NCBI GenBank assembly: GCA_023230755.1
Contig: JALNWS010000011.1
Span: forward strand, 1 to 39,230
DNA from: Azoarcus sp.
GTDB taxonomy: Bacteria > Pseudomonadota > Gammaproteobacteria > Burkholderiales > Rhodocyclaceae
DNA length: 39,230 nucleotides
Direction: 5' to 3'
Shown: in pieces, positions 1-6,564 of the stretch
Layout of the letters: each line of letters opens with the position of its first letter
How positions within the stretch are numbered: the stretch's first letter is position 1
The notes under the pieces: generated by a model
Seen by the model: only the letters and a program-made list of their open reading frames with translations
Database searches by the model: none
What the model was told of the DNA's origin: nothing
Made by a program: the position numbers and the translations under genes

Positions 1-363
1 GCCAAACACCAGCCAGTCACACTCCACCGTCCGTAGCGCAGCGTGTCTGGCCTTGCGCGCGGCGGACTCCAGCCCTTCGGGGTCGTCGCGAGAGACCTCG
101 ACTGTGAACGCTACAAAGGGAATGTTGCGGCGACTGCACTGCGCGGCGCAATGCGTCTGCCAGGCGTCGGCCACGGGACTCAGGCCATGATTCACATGCG
201 CCGCACGCAGCGCATAGCCAAATCTCGGTTGCAGGCTCGCCAGCAGATCGAGCAGGACTACCGAATCGACCCCGCCCGAGAGCGCGCAGCACAAGCGGCT
301 GTGTGCGCCGATACCTGCCGCCTTGAGGACGGCCGCAATCTCCTGGAGCGGGGAGGTACTCAG
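1..363 (-). CDS. tilS: tRNA(Ile)-lysidine synthase, N-terminal part (cut by window edge)
   Basis: TilS converts cytidine 34 of tRNA-Ile(CAU) to lysidine using ATP and lysine, so the tRNA reads AUA. The PP-loop ATPase motif SGGVDS is visible about 23 residues into the frame (near 275-290), followed by VNHGLS, as expected for the N-terminal ATP-binding domain. The frame runs open to base 1, so the C-terminal part lies outside. No ATG, GTG or TTG occurs in frame upstream of the motif at a sensible distance. The best start is a CTG at 363..361, which overlaps the accA stop (CTGA) and has AAGGA about 9 nt upstream inside the end of accA. Family identity is firm; the start codon is inference. The accA-tilS order is common in proteobacteria. 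Confidence 0.9.
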   Translation of the reverse strand, partial: MSTSPLQEIAAVLKAAGIGAHSRLCCALSGGVDSVVLLDLLASLQPRFGYALRAAHVNHGLSPVADAWQTHCAAQCSRRNIPFVAFTVEVSRDDPEGLESAARKARHAALRTVECDWLVFG

Positions 364-1325
364 GCTGCCCGTTCCTTGAAGCGTCCGTAACCCATCAGCT
401 TCTCCATCCGCTGCGCAACCAGATCGGCCGGCGTCATCGAATCCACCTGGCGCAGCGCATCGGTCAGCGCACGCTTCAGACTCTGTGCCATCGCACGATG
501 ATCGCGGTGTGCTCCGCCCACCGGTTCGCTGACAATCTTGTCGATCAGGCCCAGTGATTTCAGGCGCGTCGCGGTAATGCCCATGGTTTCCGCTGCCTCC
601 GGCGCCTTGTCCGCGCTCTTCCACAGGATCGAGGCGCAACCCTCGGGGGAAATCACCGAGTAGGTGGAGTACTGCAGCATCATCACCTGATCGCCAACGG
701 CAATCGCCAGCGCGCCACCCGAACCACCTTCGCCAATGATGGTGCAGATCAGTGGCACTTTGAGTTCAGCCATCACGTAGAGGTTGTGACCGATGGCCTC
801 GGACTGTCCACGCTCTTCGGCGCCGATGCCCGGGTAAGCGCCCGGCGTATCCACAAACGTAAACACCGGCAGGCCGAACTTCTCCGCCAGTTTCATCAGG
901 CGCATGGCCTTGCGGTAGCCCTCTGGTCGCGGCATGCCGAAGTTGCGCACGATCTTCTCTTTGGTATCGCGCCCTTTCTGGTGGCCGATGACCACGCAAC
1001 TCTGACCGTTGAAGCGCGCCAGACCGCCCACGATTGCCTTGTCGTCGGCAAAGGAGCGGTCGCCGTGAAGTTCTTCGAAATCGGTAAAAATATGCTGAAC
1101 ATAATCCAGCGTGTAGGGACGCTGAGGATGACGCGCTACCTGCGCGATCTGCCACGGCGTGAGCTTGCCGTAGAGATCCTTGGTCATGCTCTGGCTCTTG
1201 GCCTCGAGGCGACCGATCTCCTCGGAGATGTCCACCGCAGAGTCATCCTGCACGAAACGTAACTGTTCGATCTTGCCTTCAAGCTCGGCAATCGACTGTT
1301 CGAAGTCCAGAAAGGTGGTCTTCAT
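360..1325 (-). CDS. accA: acetyl-CoA carboxylase carboxyltransferase subunit alpha
   Basis: Alpha subunit of the acetyl-CoA carboxylase carboxyltransferase. With AccD it moves the carboxyl group from biotin on AccB to acetyl-CoA, making malonyl-CoA for fatty acid synthesis in the cytoplasm. The protein is 321 aa, the usual length. It shows the crotonase-fold glycine motif GEGGSGGALA and the conserved VDTPGAYPGIGAEERGQ segment in the active-site region. The start MKTTFLDFEQ at 1325 follows AAAGG at proper spacing. An in-frame ATG nine codons upstream is less likely because the added residues are not family-like. It overlaps tilS by the CTGA quartet, which suggests co-transcription. Confidence 0.98.
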   Translation of the reverse strand: MKTTFLDFEQSIAELEGKIEQLRFVQDDSAVDISEEIGRLEAKSQSMTKDLYGKLTPWQIAQVARHPQRPYTLDYVQHIFTDFEELHGDRSFADDKAIVGGLARFNGQSCVVIGHQKGRDTKEKIVRNFGMPRPEGYRKAMRLMKLAEKFGLPVFTFVDTPGAYPGIGAEERGQSEAIGHNLYVMAELKVPLICTIIGEGGSGGALAIAVGDQVMMLQYSTYSVISPEGCASILWKSADKAPEAAETMGITATRLKSLGLIDKIVSEPVGGAHRDHRAMAQSLKRALTDALRQVDSMTPADLVAQRMEKLMGYGRFKERAA

Positions 1326-1354
1326 GGGACCTTTCCCGTTGAAAAAAGTCATCC

Positions 1355-1360
1355 ATTGTA
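1355..1360 (-). promoter_or_regulatory. possible -10 element for accA
   Basis: On the minus strand TACAAT (5 of 6 to TATAAT) lies 29 bases upstream of the accA start. No good -35 hexamer is seen at 16-18 bp, so the call rests on the -10 and its position only. Confidence 0.35.
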
Positions 1361-1400
1361 ACCGCTCACGCAGCGCTCGGCCGCAGCAAGCACAAATGCA

Positions 1401-1432
1401 CGGGGGCGGCCGTCCTGCGCTAGCCGCCCCCG
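1401..1432 (-). terminator. hairpin downstream of the BI-1 family gene
   Basis: A perfect 10-bp GC-rich inverted repeat (CGGGGGCGGC / GCCGCCCCCG) with a 12-nt loop lies 21 bases past the stop of the BI-1 gene. There is no clean U tract on the minus strand, so it may be a weak or Rho-assisted terminator or an mRNA-stabilising hairpin. Confidence 0.6.
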
Positions 1433-1453
1433 CTTTGCTGATCAGCGACCGTG

Positions 1454-2119
1454 TCAGTCGTTGTTCATGAAGCCCAGCAGGTGCAGCAGGCTGGTGAAGA
1501 GATTGTAGATCGTCACGTAAAGCGTGACCGTCGCCATTACGTAGTTGGTCTCGCCGCCATGGATGATGTTGCTGGTCTCAAACAGGATCAGACCCGACAT
1601 CAGCATCACGAACATCGCCGACACGGCCAGCGACAGCCCCGGCATTTCGAAGAAGATCGCACCCAGCCCGGCCAGGAAGGCCACCAGAATGCCGACCATC
1701 AGGAAGCCCCCCATGAAGGAGAAATCCTTGCGCGTTGTCAGCGCGTAGCCCGACAGACCAAGGAAAATCGCTGCAGTCCCTCCCATCGCCTGCATCACGA
1801 CCTGACTGCCGTTGGGCATGGACAGGTAGTGCGAGATGATCGGCCCCAGGGTGTACCCCATGAAACCTGTCAGCGCGAACACGAACAGAATGCCGAGGCT
1901 GCTGTTGCGGAACTTGGTGGTCAGAAACAGCAGGCCGAAGTAGCCGACCAGCGTCAGTATCATGCCGGGATGCGGCAGCCCGAGCGCCATCGACGCGCCA
2001 GCGGTGAGCGCCGAAAACGCCAGCGTCAGCGACAGCAGCATGTAGGTGTTGCGGATAACCTTGTTGGTCGACAGCGCCGAGGCTTCCGACCGGTTCATCG
2101 AGGCAATGCGGTTTTCCAT
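1454..2119 (-). CDS. Bax inhibitor-1 (BI-1/YccA) family inner-membrane protein
   Basis: Member of the BI-1/UPF0005 family of seven-helix inner-membrane proteins. In E. coli, YccA of this family binds and modulates the FtsH protease; other members behave as pH-dependent calcium leak channels. The 221-aa protein has a short polar N-terminus followed by about seven hydrophobic segments from residue 26 on. The family-typical middle (FVFALTGFMGYTLGP) and C-terminal region are present, and the protein ends ..GFMNND. The start at 2119 has AAGGAG 8 nt upstream; earlier in-frame codons lack a binding site. It stands between a hairpin and the HPF-like gene and has no clear operon partner. The YccA-like role is family inference. 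Confidence 0.9.
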   Translation of the reverse strand: MENRIASMNRSEASALSTNKVIRNTYMLLSLTLAFSALTAGASMALGLPHPGMILTLVGYFGLLFLTTKFRNSSLGILFVFALTGFMGYTLGPIISHYLSMPNGSQVVMQAMGGTAAIFLGLSGYALTTRKDFSFMGGFLMVGILVAFLAGLGAIFFEMPGLSLAVSAMFVMLMSGLILFETSNIIHGGETNYVMATVTLYVTIYNLFTSLLHLLGFMNND

Positions 2120-2198
2120 CTGTAATTCTCCTTGAAACGAACGGCGATGCCGTAGTCTAGTTTTGTTTTGTTCCGAATACATACACCAAACGTGTTGA

Positions 2199-2546
2199 TC
2201 AGGCCGGCGCTTCGATCAACGCCGCGCAGCGGGTGTGGTCCACGCGCCGGTTGCGCTGCAGCCGCTGGGCAAGCACACGTGAAACCCTGTCCGCGGCTTC
2301 ATCGACTGCGGCTTTGACATCAAGCTGGGTGATCGCGAACACCACATCCGGCAGGTTGCGCAGGCGCAGCTGCACTACACAGCGCTTGTCCGCACCGCCG
2401 CGCGGCCCGTTGACGTCAGCCACCTTGATTCGGGCCCACTGGATGTGATCCCTGAACTTGCCGATGGCAAAGCGCATCCGCCGCGCCACATAGTCCTGCA
2501 GGCCGGGAGCCGCTTCAACGCCGTCACAATGCAGATCGATTCGCAT
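2199..2546 (-). CDS. S30AE / HPF-like ribosome-associated protein
   Basis: A 115-aa protein that looks like the S30AE (sigma-54 modulation/HPF/RaiA) fold. It has the strand-helix-strand start MRIDLHCDGVEAAPGLQDYV, a basic helix (RRMRFAIGKF) and alternating strands, then an Asp/Ala/Arg helix (DVKAAVDEAADRVSRVLAQR). Family members bind the 30S decoding centre of idle ribosomes and cause hibernation or block translation. It differs from the usual hpf beside rpoN, so it may be a second paralogue. The start at 2546 has AAGGAG 8 nt upstream. It diverges from the LysR regulator gene across 127 bp holding an inverted repeat. The fold assignment is fairly sure, the exact role is not. Confidence 0.8.
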   Translation of the reverse strand: MRIDLHCDGVEAAPGLQDYVARRMRFAIGKFRDHIQWARIKVADVNGPRGGADKRCVVQLRLRNLPDVVFAITQLDVKAAVDEAADRVSRVLAQRLQRNRRVDHTRCAALIEAPA

Positions 2547-2614
2547 GTCTGAGTCTCCTTTGTTTGGTGCAGTTACCGCACTGCAATACACAGTTCCGAT
2601 GCTAAGGCTCAGAC

Positions 2615-2665
2615 TGTTCGATAAACTCCGGGTTCAACTGAATTTTCATCCGGTTTTATCGAACA
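2615..2665. promoter_or_regulatory. inverted repeat in the hpf-like/nhaR divergent spacer, likely operator
   Basis: TGTTCGATAAA (2615-2625) and its exact complement TTTATCGAACA (2655-2665) form an 11-bp inverted repeat. Arm starts are 40 bp apart, close to four helical turns. CCGG follows each arm inward after 1-2 bases. The right arm ends 8 bases before the nhaR start. Position between divergent genes, one of them a LysR regulator, fits an autoregulatory operator; this is inference. Confidence 0.55.
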
Positions 2666-2673
2666 ATAAACAT

Positions 2674-3582
2674 ATGATCAACTTCAAGCAGCTTCACCAT
2701 TTCTGGAGTGTGGCCCGCGCCGGGGGTGTCGTGAGAGCCAGCGAGCGCACTGGCCTGGCGCCACAAACGCTGTCGGGGCAGATTGCCGCGCTTGAGACCA
2801 CGCTCGGCGTCAATCTGTTTCGCCGCCAGGGGCGTCGCTTGGTACTGACCGAAACCGGTGACATGGTGCTCGACTACGCAGAGGAAATCTTCCGCCTCGG
2901 CACCGAACTGGAAGACGCCCTCAGCACACGCTCCGCCGGTCGCGCGCTGCCATTTCGCGTCGGCGTATCGGACGTGGTACCCAAGGCAATTGCGTATGTC
3001 CTGCTCGCGCCCTCGATCGCGCTACCGGAGCCGATGCGCATCGTCTGCCGCGAAAACAAGCTCGACCAACTGCTTGGCGAACTGGCCGTTCATAAACTGG
3101 ATGTGGTGCTGGCCGACAGCCCGCTGCCACCACACATGGACGTGCGAGGCTACAGCCACAAACTGGGTGAGTCACCGATCACCTTTTTTGCAACCCCTGC
3201 GCTATGTGCCAGCCTAAAGGGGCCGTTTCCCGCCTGTCTCAATGGCGCCCCCCTGTTGCTGCCGGGCGCCGATGCCGCAGTACGGCGCCCCCTGCTGCGC
3301 TGGCTCGAAGATCACAAGGTCCATCCGCGCATCGTCGGCGAATTCGACGACAGCGCACTGATGAAAGCATTCGGGGAAGCCGGTGTCGGCATTTTTCCCT
3401 CGGCCGATCTGATTGCTGACGAAGTTTGCAGGCAACACGGAGTGCAAAGACTGGGCACCGCCGACAGCGTCAGGGAGTCCTTTTATGCGATTTCCGTGGA
3501 GCGCCGGCTGACGCACCCTGCAGTACGTGCGATCAGCAACGCGGGGCCGATGCAACCGTCGCCGCCAGATACAACATCGTGA
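2674..3582 (+). CDS. nhaR: LysR-family transcriptional regulator, NhaR type
   Basis: A 302-aa LysR-type regulator closely resembling NhaR, which in E. coli activates the Na+/H+ antiporter nhaA in response to Na+. The winged helix-turn-helix covers about residues 1-60, beginning INFKQLHHFWSVARAGGVV and continuing APQTLSGQIAALE. An effector domain follows, with NhaR-typical stretches such as RENKLDQLLGELAVHKLDVVL, GEFDDSALMKAFGEAG and ERRLTHPAV. The ATG at 2674 is the family start; longer in-frame upstream starts would read through the inverted repeat. No nhaA or other antiporter gene is in this window, so its target here is unknown. Identity comes from remembered NhaR sequence, not a search. 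Confidence 0.85.
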   Translation: MINFKQLHHFWSVARAGGVVRASERTGLAPQTLSGQIAALETTLGVNLFRRQGRRLVLTETGDMVLDYAEEIFRLGTELEDALSTRSAGRALPFRVGVSDVVPKAIAYVLLAPSIALPEPMRIVCRENKLDQLLGELAVHKLDVVLADSPLPPHMDVRGYSHKLGESPITFFATPALCASLKGPFPACLNGAPLLLPGADAAVRRPLLRWLEDHKVHPRIVGEFDDSALMKAFGEAGVGIFPSADLIADEVCRQHGVQRLGTADSVRESFYAISVERRLTHPAVRAISNAGPMQPSPPDTTS

Positions 3583-3729
3583 GCATGAGGTGAACGCGTT
3601 CGCGCAGCATTCAAGGCCTGAAAAAACGCGACGTCCGGAAGTGCAGGCAAGCAAGCGCAAAACGGCAGAGACCAAGCCCGTCGTTGAAAGCTGCTAGAAT
3701 CCGCCGCTTTCGATGCGTGCAACCTTGCT

Positions 3730-3816
3730 TGGTGCCGGGAGAGGGACTCGAACCCTCACACTGTTACCAGCGGCGGATTTTGAATCCGCTGCGTCTACCG
3801 ATTCCGCCATCCCGGC
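3730..3816 (-). tRNA. tRNA-Leu(CAA)
   Basis: An 87-nt class II tRNA with acceptor stem GCCGGGA/TCCCGGC, discriminator A and an encoded CCA. The D-loop is typical (AATCGGTAGACGC), the anticodon stem GCGGA/TCCGC encloses loop TTCAAAA with anticodon CAA at 3782..3780, there is a long variable arm, and GGTTCGAGTCC forms the T arm. It reads UUG leucine codons. A promoter lies just upstream. Confidence 0.97.
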
Positions 3817-3830
3817 AGGGAAGGGCTCGC

Positions 3831-3860
3831 ATTATCACTGAACATGACCGATTGCGGCAA
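3831..3860 (-). promoter_or_regulatory. promoter of tRNA-Leu
   Basis: On the minus strand TTGCCG (-35, 3860..3855), an 18-bp spacer and GATAAT (-10, 3836..3831) end 14 bases before the tRNA 5' end. That spacing fits a short 5' leader removed by RNase P. The site overlaps the upstream region of the divergent queA. Confidence 0.65.
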
Positions 3861-3877
3861 GCCGTTACGGTGAATTG

Positions 3878-4912
3878 ATGCCTCTGACCCTCAACGATTT
3901 CGATTACGAGCTTCCATCCGAGCTGATTGCGCAGGCGCCGCTTGCCGTGCGCAGCGCCAGCCGCCTGCTGATTGTGGGCGATACGCTCGACGACCGACTG
4001 TTTTCGGACCTGCCGGAATACATTCGCCCCGGCGACCTGCTGGTGTTCAACGACACCCGTGTGCTGCATGCGCGCCTGCACGGCACCAAGACCTCGGGCG
4101 GCCAGATCGAGGTACTGATCGAGCGCCCGGTGGGCCCGCACGAAGCGCTTGCACAGATTCGCGCGTCCAAGTCCCCCAAGCCGGGCAGCACCCTGCGACT
4201 GGCAGATGCCTTCGACGTGACCGTGCTCGGTCGCGTGGGCGAGTTCTTCCACCTGCGTTTTCCGGACGATGAAGACCTCGTCCAGTTGCTCGAACGCCAC
4301 GGCAAACTGCCGCTCCCTCCCTATATTCAGCGTGCGGCAGGCGACGCCGACGAGAGCCGCTATCAGACGGTGTATGCACGCACGCCGGGCTCGGTAGCCG
4401 CACCCACGGCCGGGCTGCACTTCGACCAGTCGGTGCTTGAGCGTGTCACCGAACGCGGCGCCAGTTGCGCCTGGCTGACGCTGCACGTGGGCGCGGGCAC
4501 CTTCCAGCCGGTCAGGGTCGACGACCTCGGCGAACATCGCATGCACCGCGAGCGTTACGTAATCCCGCAGGAAACGGTAGACGCGATTGCCGCCACACGC
4601 GCCGCCGGCGGGCGCGTGATCGCGGTCGGCACCACCAGCATGCGCGCGCTCGAGGCCGCCGCTCAGGACGGCCCGCTCCTGGCCGGCAGCGGTGAAACCG
4701 AGATCTTCATCCTTCCCGGCTTCCGCTTTCGCGTGGTGGACGCACTCGTCACCAATTTTCACCTGCCAAAATCCACCCTGTTGATGCTGGTCTCCGCCTT
4801 TGCCGGCATGGACACCATGCGGCAGGCTTATCGCCACGCGATCGCCCACGGCTATCGCTTCTTCAGCTATGGCGACGCCATGCTCCTGACCCGGAACGAC
4901 AATGCAGTTTGA
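3878..4912 (+). CDS. queA: S-adenosylmethionine:tRNA ribosyltransferase-isomerase
   Basis: QueA moves the ribosyl part of S-adenosylmethionine to preQ1 at position 34 of tRNA, forming epoxyqueuosine. The 344-aa protein matches family length and shows the family landmarks: DFDYELPSELIAQAP at the N-terminus, LLVFNDTRVLHARLHG, then PGSVAAPTAGLHF and HVGAGTFQPV, and the C-terminal TNFHLPKSTLLMLVSAFAG. ATG at 3878 is chosen; a TTG directly before it is possible but less likely. GGTGA four bases upstream is a weak ribosome site. It overlaps tgt by 11 nt, so the enzyme before and the enzyme after it in queuosine synthesis are translationally coupled. Confidence 0.98.
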   Translation: MPLTLNDFDYELPSELIAQAPLAVRSASRLLIVGDTLDDRLFSDLPEYIRPGDLLVFNDTRVLHARLHGTKTSGGQIEVLIERPVGPHEALAQIRASKSPKPGSTLRLADAFDVTVLGRVGEFFHLRFPDDEDLVQLLERHGKLPLPPYIQRAAGDADESRYQTVYARTPGSVAAPTAGLHFDQSVLERVTERGASCAWLTLHVGAGTFQPVRVDDLGEHRMHRERYVIPQETVDAIAATRAAGGRVIAVGTTSMRALEAAAQDGPLLAGSGETEIFILPGFRFRVVDALVTNFHLPKSTLLMLVSAFAGMDTMRQAYRHAIAHGYRFFSYGDAMLLTRNDNAV

Positions 4913-6014
4913 ACTCCTCACCACCAGCGGTGGCGCCCGCCGCGGCCGCCTGACCCTGACCCACGGCGTGGTCGAAACCCCCGTATTCATGCCGGTCGGT
5001 ACTTATGGCACGGTCAAGGCCATGACGCCGACGATGCTCGGCGACATCGGCGCCCAGATCTGCCTGGGCAACACTTTCCACCTGTGGCTGCGCCCCGGCC
5101 TGGACGTCATCGCCGCGCACGGCGGCCTGCATGGCTTCATGGGCTGGGACAAGCCCATCCTTACCGACTCCGGCGGCTTCCAGGTCTTCAGCCTCGGCGC
5201 CCTGCGCAAGATCACCGAAGAAGGCGTGAAGTTTGCCAGTCCGATCGACGGTGCCAAGCTCTTCCTGACGCCGGAAATCTCCATGCAGATTCAGCACACA
5301 CTGGATTCTGACGTGGTGATGATCTTCGACGAATGCACCCCCTACCCCGCCACCCGCGACGAAGCCGCAAAATCGATGCGCCTGTCGCAGCGCTGGGCAC
5401 GGCGCTCGCGCGACGAATTCGACCGCCTGGACAACACCAATGCATTGTTCGGCATCGTCCAGGGCGGGATGTACGAAGACCTGCGCGACGAATCGCTGGC
5501 CGCGCTGGATGAAATCGGCTTCCACGGCTTTGCCATTGGTGGCCTGTCGGTGGGCGAACCCAAAGAGGAAATGCGGCGCATCCTCGCCCATACTGCGCCG
5601 CGCCTGCCCGCACAAAAGCCACGCTATCTGATGGGCGTGGGGACGCCGGAAGACATCGTTGAAGGCGTGGCGGCAGGAATCGACATGTTCGACTGCGTGA
5701 TGCCGACCCGCAACGCCCGCAATGGCTGGCTCTTTACCCGTTTCGGCGACATCAAGATCAAGAACGCTACCCACAAGCTTGATACCCGGCCGCTCGACCC
5801 CACCTGTGATTGCTATACCTGTCGAAACTTCAGCAGGTCTTACCTTCACCACCTGCACCGCACCGGGGAAATTCTGGGCAGCATGCTCAATACGATTCAC
5901 AATCTGCGCTATTACCAGATACTCACGGCCGAACTCCGCGATGCGATTGCGGTCGATGCCTTCGGTGCGTTTGTCGAACGCTTCAAAAGCGATCGCAGTA
6001 CCGGCACCGTCTGA
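4902..6014 (+). CDS. tgt: queuine tRNA-guanine transglycosylase
   Basis: Tgt exchanges guanine 34 for preQ1 in tRNAs with GUN anticodons (Asp, Asn, His, Tyr). The 370-aa TIM-barrel enzyme carries the proton-acceptor Asp89 in DSGGFQ, the nucleophile Asp264 in MFDCVMPTRNARNG, and the zinc ligands Cys302, Cys304, Cys307 and His333. These fall on the same numbers as in E. coli. It begins inside the last 11 nt of queA. QueA acts on the product of Tgt. The order queA-tgt-yajC-secD-secF is the same as in E. coli. Confidence 0.98.
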   Translation: MQFELLTTSGGARRGRLTLTHGVVETPVFMPVGTYGTVKAMTPTMLGDIGAQICLGNTFHLWLRPGLDVIAAHGGLHGFMGWDKPILTDSGGFQVFSLGALRKITEEGVKFASPIDGAKLFLTPEISMQIQHTLDSDVVMIFDECTPYPATRDEAAKSMRLSQRWARRSRDEFDRLDNTNALFGIVQGGMYEDLRDESLAALDEIGFHGFAIGGLSVGEPKEEMRRILAHTAPRLPAQKPRYLMGVGTPEDIVEGVAAGIDMFDCVMPTRNARNGWLFTRFGDIKIKNATHKLDTRPLDPTCDCYTCRNFSRSYLHHLHRTGEILGSMLNTIHNLRYYQILTAELRDAIAVDAFGAFVERFKSDRSTGTV

Positions 6015-6041
6015 TCGTCACCAAGGCAGCGCATGCTTCGC

Positions 6042-6050
6042 TGCTATAAT
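6042..6050 (+). promoter_or_regulatory. extended -10 promoter for yajC-secDF
   Basis: TGCTATAAT (6042-6050) is a perfect extended -10 (TGn plus TATAAT), 34 bases upstream of the yajC start. No matching -35 is seen, which is usual for extended -10 promoters. It would give the Sec genes their own promoter, separate from queA-tgt. Confidence 0.6.
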
Positions 6051-6083
6051 TCAACGCTTTTTTGCAAACTCTGGAGTAACAAC

Positions 6084-6410
6084 GTGCTGATTTCCAATGC
6101 ATACGCTCAAGCCGCAGGCGGCGCCGACCCTACCGGCGGCCTGATGGGCATGCTGCCGCTGATCCTGATGTTCGTGGTGCTGTGGTTCCTGATGATTCGC
6201 CCGCAGATGAAGAAGGCGAAGGAGCACAAGGCCATGGTCGAAGCGCTGAGCAAAGGTGACGAAGTGGTTACCGGTGGCGGCATCGCAGGTCGCGTCACCG
6301 AAGTGAACGACAGCTTTGTGCAGGTCGAGATCGCCCCCAACACCGTTGTCGCCGTGCAGAAGAATGCCGTTGCCACGGTATTGCCCAAGGGCACGCTGAA
6401 AGCGCTCTGA
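6084..6410 (+). CDS. yajC: Sec translocase accessory subunit YajC
   Basis: Small inner-membrane partner of SecD and SecF in the holotranslocase. The 108-aa protein has a short N-terminal segment (LISNAYAQAAGG), one membrane helix (about residues 20-40, LPLILMFVVLWFLMIRPQMKK), and a cytoplasmic domain with the family motif GDEVVTGGGIAGRV. The start is GTG at 6084, 7 nt after GGAG. An in-frame ATG at 6033 would add 17 residues with no binding site and would overlap the promoter. secD follows after an unusually long 154-bp gap. Confidence 0.96.
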   Translation: MLISNAYAQAAGGADPTGGLMGMLPLILMFVVLWFLMIRPQMKKAKEHKAMVEALSKGDEVVTGGGIAGRVTEVNDSFVQVEIAPNTVVAVQKNAVATVLPKGTLKAL

Positions 6411-6422
6411 GCATTGCCTGAG

Positions 6423-6447
6423 CGGGGGCAGCACTCAGCTGCCTCCG
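6423..6447 (+). other. strong RNA hairpin in the yajC-secD spacer
   Basis: CGGGGGCAGC and GCTGCCTCCG pair into a 10-bp stem (one G-U pair) with loop ACTCA, 12 bases after the yajC stop. No U tract follows, so it is not a standard terminator. It could be a processing, stability or attenuation element. The rest of the 154-bp spacer shows no gene. Confidence 0.5.
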
Positions 6448-6564
6448 TGCCCGACACTCCCGCGCTGCCGAGGCGCAGGGGATGCCTTTTACGTTGACCG
6501 GAAAGAGGGCGCACGACCGACCCTGCTTCCGAGCAACCTCATCCTCAACGCACTGCCCTCCACA

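Noticed and set aside
3684..3714. A -10-like TAGAAT with TTGAAA nearby on the plus strand, pointing into the tRNA gene
   Set aside because: The TTGAAA is only 5 bp from the TAGAAT, and the site lies within a GAAAGC/GCTTTC hairpin. No plus-strand gene follows, so I do not call a promoter.
3730..3816. tRNA-Leu as an integration site for a genomic island
   Set aside because: No integrase gene, no repeat of the tRNA 3' end and no accessory genes are seen on either side; flanks are housekeeping genes.
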